Under the pieces are notes generated by a model. That model saw nothing but the letters and a program-made list of their open reading frames with translations. It ran no database searches and was not told the origin of the DNA. From contig VEQI01000016.1 in assembly GCA_018883305.1 (NCBI GenBank), positions 1-19,474 on the forward strand: DNA of 19,474 nt. Direction: 5' to 3'. Shown piece after piece: positions 15,014-19,474 of this stretch (the stretch's first letter is position 1; every line of letters starts with the position of its first letter). This DNA is from Limnohabitans sp. Lineage in GTDB: Bacteria; Pseudomonadota; Gammaproteobacteria; Burkholderiales; Burkholderiaceae_C. A program made the position numbers and the translations under genes.

Positions 15014-16438
15014 ATGAGCATTTCTACCGTGACGGCGCTGTCGCCGCTTGATGGCCGCTACGCTGGCAAACTGGCGCAACTGCGCCCTTTCATGAGTGAG
15101 CAGGGCTACATGCACTGCCGTGTGCAAGTTGAAATCACCTGGTTTCTGGCCTTGAGCGAGGCCGGACTGGCTGAATTCCCGCCTCTTAGCGCCGAGGCAC
15201 GCCAGCACCTGCTGGGACTGGTGGCGCGGTTTTCCGCCGAGGATGCGCTGGCCATCAAGGCCATCGAGCGCACCACCAACCACGATGTCAAGGCGGTGGA
15301 GTACTGGATCAAGGGTCAGTTTGAATCGACCTCGCTGTCTGAGTCCGTGCGTGGGGAACTCGCACGGGTGCAGGAATTTGTGCACTTTGCCTGCACCAGT
15401 GAAGACATCAATAACACCAGCCATGCCCTGCAGCTCAAGGCGGCGCGGGCCGAGGTGCTGCTGCCCGGGCTGGACGGCGTGATCGAGCGACTGCGCCAGA
15501 TGGCGCATCGCTTTGCCGAAGTGCCCATGCTCAGCCGCACCCACGGCCAGACGGCCAGCCCCACCACCGTGGGCAAAGAGATTGCCAATGTGGTGGTGCG
15601 TCTGCGTGAGGTCCGCGCGCAGATCGCCGCTGTGCCGCTCAAGGCCAAGATGAATGGTGCCGTGGGCAACTACAACGCGCACCTGTCGGCCTGGCCCGAA
15701 GTGGATTGGGAGGCGTTCAGCCAGCGTGTGGTGGAAACGCCGCCGGCTGCACGCTCGGACAGCACCGAGCCCGTGGGGCTGGGCCTGAGCTTTCAGCCCT
15801 ATAGCATTCAGATCGAACCGCATGACTACATGGCCGAGCTGTTTGACGCGGTGGCCCGTGCCAACACTATCCTGATCGACTGGGCGCGGGATGTCTGGGG
15901 CTACATCTCGCTGGGGTATTTCAAGCAACGCCTGCGCGAGGGCGAGATCGGCTCCTCGACCATGCCGCACAAGGTCAACCCGATTGACTTTGAAAACGCC
16001 GAGGGCAACCTGGGGCTGGCCAACGCACTGTTGCATCACCTGAGCGAGAAGCTGCCCATCAGCCGCTGGCAGCGTGACCTCACCGACAGCACGGTGCTGC
16101 GCAACATGGGCGTGGCGCTCGGGTATGCCGTGCTGGCGTACCAGTCCATGTGCACGGGTCTGGACAAGCTGGAGCTCAATGAGGAAGCGCTGCAGGCGGA
16201 TCTCGATGCGGCGTGGGAAGTGCTGGCCGAGCCCATCCAGACCGTCATGCGCCGATACGGCGTGCAGGGTGCCTATGAGCAACTGAAGGCGGTGACGCGT
16301 GGCAAGACCGTGACGGCCGAGGCCTTGCATGGCCTGATCCGTTCACTGGATATTCCCGAAGATGCCCGCCAGCGACTGCTGGCCATGACGCCGGCCAGTT
16401 ATGTGGGCAAGGCGTCGGAATTGGCGCGCAGGGTCTGA
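15014..16438 (+). CDS. purB: Adenylosuccinate lyase
   Basis: Cytoplasmic 474-residue enzyme of purine synthesis that removes fumarate from SAICAR and from adenylosuccinate. Family motifs are all present: TSEDINNTSHAL (128-139), SRTHGQTASPTTVGKE with catalytic-region His177, QIEPHDYMAELFD, and the fumarase/lyase signature GSSTMPHKVNPIDFEN (313-328) containing the mobile-loop serine. Compared with the E. coli protein (456 residues) as I remember it, about 13 extra residues (around 242-254, rich in Pro, Ala, Ser) sit between the EVDWEAFSQ helix and the FQPYSIQIEPHDY strand. The ATG at 15014 is fixed by the family N-terminus. The last 40 bases overlap the convergent DUF3717/DUF1289 gene. Identity is certain. 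Confidence 0.97.
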   Translation: MSISTVTALSPLDGRYAGKLAQLRPFMSEQGYMHCRVQVEITWFLALSEAGLAEFPPLSAEARQHLLGLVARFSAEDALAIKAIERTTNHDVKAVEYWIKGQFESTSLSESVRGELARVQEFVHFACTSEDINNTSHALQLKAARAEVLLPGLDGVIERLRQMAHRFAEVPMLSRTHGQTASPTTVGKEIANVVVRLREVRAQIAAVPLKAKMNGAVGNYNAHLSAWPEVDWEAFSQRVVETPPAARSDSTEPVGLGLSFQPYSIQIEPHDYMAELFDAVARANTILIDWARDVWGYISLGYFKQRLREGEIGSSTMPHKVNPIDFENAEGNLGLANALLHHLSEKLPISRWQRDLTDSTVLRNMGVALGYAVLAYQSMCTGLDKLELNEEALQADLDAAWEVLAEPIQTVMRRYGVQGAYEQLKAVTRGKTVTAEALHGLIRSLDIPEDARQRLLAMTPASYVGKASELARRV

Positions 16439-16836
16439 TTGCCCCGCTCGGCGTAGCGGTTGAAACGCCAGGCCTGGCCGTGCAGCGTGATGCGCCGCCA
16501 GGTGGCACGCTTGGCGGCCGGGCTCATCTCGGTCCAGCGTTGCACCTCGTCAAAGCTGCGACCGCAGCCTTTGCACTCGGCATCCCCCTGGCTGGTGGAG
16601 CAAATGGCAATGCAAGGGGTATCCGGCGTGGTGGCGTACCAGGCCAGCCAGGCGTCGTAGGCCTTTTTGGGGAAACCCTGCTCGGCCGCCTCGTCCTCAT
16701 GGTAATAAATCATCAGCGCATACACCTGGGCCAGCGCGCGCAGCTCGGGCGCGAGCGTGACGCCATCGGGGGATGGCTTGATGGCGCGCCAGTGGTTGAT
16801 GGCGGCCTCGATGTCGGTGATGTGGATGGCGGACAT
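16399..16836 (-). CDS. DUF3717 plus DUF1289 domain protein
   Basis: Predicted soluble 145-residue protein of unknown function with two recognisable parts. The N-terminal HITDIEAAINHWRA resembles DUF3717 (about residues 4-65). The C-terminal half resembles DUF1289: PDTPCIAICSTSQGDAECKGCGRSFDEVQRW (about 71-101), with four cysteines (75, 79, 88, 91) spaced like a small metal-binding knuckle, then MSPAAKRATWRRI. Metal binding is inferred from the cysteine spacing only. ATG 16836 is the first in-frame start before the conserved N-terminus. The last 40 bases lie within the convergent purB 3' end; the start is back-to-back with the holin-like gene, 55 bp away. Confidence 0.85.
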   Translation of the reverse strand: MSAIHITDIEAAINHWRAIKPSPDGVTLAPELRALAQVYALMIYYHEDEAAEQGFPKKAYDAWLAWYATTPDTPCIAICSTSQGDAECKGCGRSFDEVQRWTEMSPAAKRATWRRITLHGQAWRFNRYAERGNQTLRANSDALPT

Positions 16837-16854
16837 AGTGGCGTTGGGGGTTGG

Positions 16855-16860
16855 ATCATA
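16855..16860 (-). promoter_or_regulatory. Possible -10 element of the DUF3717/DUF1289 gene
   Basis: TATGAT on the minus strand, followed by C, is a five-of-six match to TATAAT and lies 18 bases before ATG 16836. The -35 region is poor. It falls in the 55-bp space between this gene and the divergent holin-like gene. Confidence 0.35.
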
Positions 16861-16891
16861 GCGACCCTGGCGGTGTTATTCTTGAAAGACC

Positions 16892-17254
16892 ATGAAGATC
16901 ATCTTGAAATGGCTACTCAGCGCCACCGCCTTGCTGGCGTTGGCCAATCTCGACCCCGGCATTGAGGTGCGGGGGTTTGGCTCGGCCCTGTGGGCTTCAC
17001 TGGTGATTGGCTTGCTCAATCTGGTGGTTCGACCCATTCTGGTGGTACTCACCCTGCCGGTCACGATGGTGAGCCTGGGCTTGTTCATGTTTGTCATCAA
17101 CGCCGGCTTGTTCTGGGCCGCCTCGGCCATGCTGGAGGGGTTTCAGGTGCGCAACTTCGGGCACGCCCTGCTGGGGTCGCTGATCTACTCCGCCATGGGC
17201 CTGGTGATCCACTCAGCGTTGGAGCATTTGTTCCCGCCGCGACGCCTGGAATGA
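16892..17254 (+). CDS. Phage holin family (YvlD-like) small membrane protein
   Basis: A 120-residue, very hydrophobic protein with four predicted membrane helices: about 3-20, 32-53 (ALWASLVIGLLNLVVRPILV), 56-85 (LTLPVTMVSLGLFMFVINAG) and 95-112. The RPILVVLTLPVT turn and NAGLFWAAS are typical of the holin superfamily IV/YvlD group of chromosomal proteins. Despite the name these are common in non-phage regions and their function is unknown; nothing nearby (no endolysin or spanin) suggests a lysis cassette. ATG 16892 has a weak AAAG upstream. The last 42 bases overlap the convergent M48 protease gene. Confidence 0.85.
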   Translation: MKIILKWLLSATALLALANLDPGIEVRGFGSALWASLVIGLLNLVVRPILVVLTLPVTMVSLGLFMFVINAGLFWAASAMLEGFQVRNFGHALLGSLIYSAMGLVIHSALEHLFPPRRLE

Positions 17255-18835
17255 GCGCATCCGGGCGTCGATGATGGCCGCTTCCATTTCGTCGGCACGC
17301 TTGAGCGTGCCCTGGCGGGCCCGGTTGCGCGCCAGTTCCTGGGCCGAACGCAGCAGCTCCAGGGCGCCCGCAAAATCCCCTCGCAAGGCGCTGCCTTCGG
17401 CTTGAGCCCGAAGTGAACGCAAGGCCTCGCCTTGCAAGCCCAGCGACTGACCGAGCATGTCCCAGGCATACCTGTCTCGGGCGTTGGCGCTGACAAACTT
17501 TTCCAGATCCTGGGTCGCCAGGCGACCTTGTTCGGGGACGCCGGTGGCGATCCGGGCCTGGGCCAGCAGCCACTGCGTGGTGCGTCGAACCGGCAGCGCC
17601 TCCAGGATGGCCACGGCCTGCTGGGGCTGCGAGGTGTTCAGCGCCAGCTCGGCGGTCAACAGCTGTACCAGTTCACGGCTGACGGGGTCGGCCTGCGTCA
17701 GCAGGGTCAGACGGCTCAGGCGCTGGCGCGCCCGCTGGGGCTCACGCAGACGGATATCGGCCAGCGTGGCGGCATACAGCGCGGCTGCCAGGCGGGTGGG
17801 GTCGGTATGCGGGGTATTGCCTTCCTGGCTGAAGTGGCGCAGCGCATCCACATGGGGTTGCGACAGCACACGGGCCCGGGCGGACAGCAGGGCATGCCGC
17901 GCATCTGGCAGGGTGTGGACACGCGCGGGCAACAGTTGGTGGCGCGCCTGCATGTCGGCGATACGTTCGGTGGTGAGGGGGTGGCTGCGCAGGTAGGGAA
18001 AGCCACCGCTGTCATTCAGGCGGGAGGCTTGCTGCAGCTTTTCGAACATGGAGACAAAGCCTGCCGGCTCAAAGCCGGCTTGCGTGGCCACGGCATAGCC
18101 CACGCGATCGGCCTCTCGCTCCATGTCACGCGAGAAATTCAGCTGGGTTTGCACGGCCACGGCTTGCCCCCCCACCAGCACGGCCTGAGCGGCTTGTGGG
18201 TTTCGACTGGCGGCCAGAAGGCCCAGGATCATGGAGCCGATCATCAATGGCGACTGCCGTTGCTGCTGGGTCAGCATGCGTGCAATGTGGCGTTGAGTGA
18301 TGTGGCTGAGTTCGTGAGCCAGCACCGAGGCCAGCTCATCGGGGGTGGACACCACGCCGATCAATCCGAGGTGCACGCCCATGTAGCCCCCTGGCAGGGC
18401 AAAGGCGTTCACACTTTTGTCCCGTATCAGCATCAGTTCCCAGGCAAAAGCTTCTTCCAGTTCGGGGGACATTTCACCGCGCAGACGAGCCGCATCACGC
18501 AGCCGCAGCCAGATGTCGCTGACATATTCGGCCAGCAAAGGATCGTCGATCACATCGGGGTCACGCAGGATTTCCCGCATGATGCTGTCTCCCAGCCGAC
18601 GCTCCTCTCCCAGAGAGATCTCGCTGCCGTCACCCAAACTGGGCAGACGCGGAGGGCCTTCAGGGGTTGCCGGGGCGGTAGCTGCTGGTGTGTCTGCCCA
18701 GACGGGCGAGACACCCGTTAGCTGAGTGGCCATCAGGCAGACCAATACCCCGAAGGCGCGCGCATGCCTGTAAGCCATTCGACACCAGGTTGGCAGTGGC
18801 TTGGGAGAGAGAGTCTGTGGAAGGCGCAAGGTCAT
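17213..18835 (-). CDS. BepA-like periplasmic M48 metalloprotease with C-terminal TPR-like region
   Basis: Predicted 540-residue periplasmic zinc protease/chaperone that would monitor outer-membrane protein assembly, as E. coli BepA (YfgC, about 487 residues) does. A signal peptide appears to end at VWA47. The protease domain covers about 70-300: zinc motif HELSH (His174, Glu175, His178) and third ligand Glu241 in EREADRVG. The LRSHPLTTERIADM segment (His285) corresponds to the regulatory His switch described for BepA. The C-terminal half (about 310-530) is Ala/Leu/Arg-rich, helical and TPR-like. The long n-region makes the Met at residue 20 (18778) a realistic alternative start; ATG 18835 is kept because a TATGAT box lies at the right distance upstream. 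Divergent from moaC by 51 bp. Confidence 0.91.
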   Translation of the reverse strand: MTLRLPQTLSPKPLPTWCRMAYRHARAFGVLVCLMATQLTGVSPVWADTPAATAPATPEGPPRLPSLGDGSEISLGEERRLGDSIMREILRDPDVIDDPLLAEYVSDIWLRLRDAARLRGEMSPELEEAFAWELMLIRDKSVNAFALPGGYMGVHLGLIGVVSTPDELASVLAHELSHITQRHIARMLTQQQRQSPLMIGSMILGLLAASRNPQAAQAVLVGGQAVAVQTQLNFSRDMEREADRVGYAVATQAGFEPAGFVSMFEKLQQASRLNDSGGFPYLRSHPLTTERIADMQARHQLLPARVHTLPDARHALLSARARVLSQPHVDALRHFSQEGNTPHTDPTRLAAALYAATLADIRLREPQRARQRLSRLTLLTQADPVSRELVQLLTAELALNTSQPQQAVAILEALPVRRTTQWLLAQARIATGVPEQGRLATQDLEKFVSANARDRYAWDMLGQSLGLQGEALRSLRAQAEGSALRGDFAGALELLRSAQELARNRARQGTLKRADEMEAAIIDARMRSFQASRREQMLQR

Positions 18836-18840
18836 GACCG

Positions 18841-18846
18841 TATGAT
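18841..18846 (+). promoter_or_regulatory. Possible -10 element of moaC
   Basis: TATGAT followed by C, five of six to TATAAT, would give a moaC leader of about 34 bases. It lies between the divergent M48 protease and moaC starts, only six bases from the opposite-strand box at 18853-18858, so the two promoters probably interfere. No clear -35 box. Confidence 0.35.
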
Positions 18847-18852
18847 CAACGC

Positions 18853-18858
18853 ATCATA
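18853..18858 (-). promoter_or_regulatory. Possible -10 element of the M48 protease gene
   Basis: TATGAT on the minus strand, 17 bases before ATG 18835; five of six to TATAAT with no good -35 box. It favours the upstream protease start, since transcription would begin near 18846. Confidence 0.35.
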
Positions 18859-18886
18859 TTACCTGTGCCCACGGACGATAGACGCC

Positions 18887-19363
18887 ATGACACTTACCCA
18901 CTTTGACGCTCAGGGCCAAGCCCACATGGTGGATGTGGCCAGCAAAGCGGCCACCCATCGCAGTGCCACCGCCGAGGGCTGGATTGAGATGCTGCCGGCC
19001 ACACGTGGGCTGATCGAGACCGGTCACGCCAAAAAAGGAGACGTGCTGGGGGTGGCGCGCATCGCCGGTATCCAGGCCGCCAAAAAAACCAGTGACCTCA
19101 TTCCGCTGTGTCACCCGCTGGCCATCACCAAGGTGGCGCTGGACTTCATCATCGATGCAGAGCGCAACGCCGTTCGCTGTCAGGCCACGGTGGAAACGGT
19201 GGGGCAGACGGGTGTGGAGATGGAAGCGCTGACGGCGGTGCAGGTGGCTTTGTTGACGGTTTACGACATGTGCAAGGCCGTGGACAAAGGCATGACCATG
19301 ACCGGCATTCGGTTGCTGGAAAAGCGGGGGGGCAAGAGCGGGCATTTTGTGGCGGGGAAGTAG
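18887..19363 (+). CDS. moaC: Cyclic pyranopterin monophosphate synthase
   Basis: Cytoplasmic 158-residue enzyme that, after MoaA, converts 3',8-cyclo-7,8-dihydro-GTP to cyclic pyranopterin monophosphate, the first dedicated part of molybdenum cofactor synthesis. The family sequence runs throughout: AHMVDVASKAATHRSATAEG, GDVLGVARIAGIQAAKKTSD, LIPLCHPLAITKV with active-site His76, TGVEMEALTAVQVALLTVYD and MCKAVDKGM with catalytic-region Asp127 and Lys130. The length matches E. coli MoaC (161). The frame is open from 18764, but ATG 18887 aligns with the known N-terminus; the ribosome site is weak. No other moa gene is in the window. It is followed after 74 bp by the presumed integrase. Confidence 0.97.
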   Translation: MTLTHFDAQGQAHMVDVASKAATHRSATAEGWIEMLPATRGLIETGHAKKGDVLGVARIAGIQAAKKTSDLIPLCHPLAITKVALDFIIDAERNAVRCQATVETVGQTGVEMEALTAVQVALLTVYDMCKAVDKGMTMTGIRLLEKRGGKSGHFVAGK

Positions 19364-19406
19364 TCACTCACAAATTAATGATGGAGCGCGCCTCAGATTG
19401 AGACTT

Positions 19407-19424
19407 TGTCCCATTTCTGTCCCA
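19407..19424 (+). repeat. Two TGTCCCA direct repeats upstream of the integrase
   Basis: TGTCCCA occurs at 19407-19413 and again at 19418-19424, starts 11 bp apart, about one helical turn, so both copies face the same side of the DNA. They lie 13-31 bases before the integrase start codon. They could be operator sites or integrase/excisionase arm sites; the sequence alone does not decide. Confidence 0.5.
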
Positions 19425-19427
19425 CTC

Positions 19428-19432
19428 AGGAG
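19428..19432 (+). promoter_or_regulatory. Ribosome binding site of the partial integrase gene
   Basis: AGGAG five bases before ATG 19438. It supports a real gene start at the window edge even though only 12 codons are visible. Confidence 0.7.
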
Positions 19433-19437
19433 CAGAC

Positions 19438-19474
19438 ATGGCATCGTTCAGACAACACGGCAACGGCTGGCAGG
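19438..19474 (+). CDS. N-terminus of a probable tyrosine site-specific integrase (cut by window)
   Basis: Only 12 residues are visible, MASFRQHGNGWQ, after a strong AGGAG ribosome site. This opening matches the very common start of phage- and island-type tyrosine recombinases, whose N-terminal arm-binding domain begins M-A-x-(I/F)-R-x-x-G-x-x-W-Q and goes on to a basic strand. The gene reads out of the window, away from moaC. The assignment rests on this short motif plus context, so it is plausible rather than proven; a different gene with a similar opening is possible. Confidence 0.6.
   Translation, partial: MASFRQHGNGWQ

Noticed and set aside
14828..16330. 500-residue open frame antisense to purB
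   Set aside because: purB on the other strand is unmistakable; this frame crosses the purB start region and the GST N-terminus and has no recognisable domain.
16851..16882. Sigma-70 promoter for the holin-like gene (TTGGAT with TGTTAT or TATTCT)
   Set aside because: The boxes match poorly (TTGGAT three of six, TGTTAT four of six) and the better-placed TATTCT would require a 20-base spacer.
16892..17254. Prophage lysis gene
   Set aside because: The holin-family name alone is not evidence of phage; no endolysin, spanin or phage structural gene is nearby and the neighbours are housekeeping genes.
17432..18721. 429-residue plus-strand frame antisense to the M48 protease
   Set aside because: The HELSH protease frame is the real one; this frame is Gln/Gly/His-rich without domains.

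Overview
The window looks like an ordinary, tightly packed chromosomal stretch of a high-GC betaproteobacterium. The strongest hints are the Comamonadaceae/Burkholderiales-like GlnE, PurB, YhdP and fused indolepyruvate oxidoreductase sequences, an LPS heptose-pathway enzyme and outer-membrane maintenance genes. The family assignment comes from recalled sequence character, not from a search. I see no rRNA, tRNA, CRISPR or intact insertion sequence. No intergenic stretch exceeds about 135 bp.

Left third (1-4727): the 5' 849 codons of a fused indolepyruvate ferredoxin oxidoreductase (minus strand, cut by the window edge) with a good promoter and ribosome site; a long hairpin; the lipoprotein murein transglycosylase MltA (minus); a 67-residue membrane protein (plus) whose start codon shares one CATG with that of mltA; then a FixJ-type response regulator (minus).

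Middle (4739-13710): a minus-strand unit transcribed yhdP -> sensor kinase -> response regulator, with a 4-bp yhdP/kinase overlap and an 11-bp kinase/regulator gap. It is divergent from glnE, whose start lies only 12 bp from that of yhdP. YhdP (envelope lipid transport) and the two-component pair are therefore probably co-expressed; GlnE controls glutamine synthetase by adenylylation.

Right third (13786-19474): a GST-like gene followed by rfaE2 (minus), purB (plus), a DUF3717/DUF1289 protein (minus), a small holin-family membrane protein (plus), a BepA-like periplasmic M48 protease (minus) and moaC (plus). Nearly every gene switches strand, giving closely packed divergent starts and convergent tails that overlap by 40-42 bp. 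Several starts are preceded at short range by a TANNATC -10-like element, and purB looks leaderless.

At the extreme right edge a new reading frame with a strong ribosome site encodes the first 12 residues of what looks like a tyrosine integrase, preceded by two TGTCCCA repeats 11 bp apart. This is the one sign of an accessory element and suggests that a genomic island or prophage begins just after moaC. I found no convincing undescribed system inside the window; the integrase edge, the CATG-shared start pair and the two-component pair attached to yhdP are the points most worth checking.
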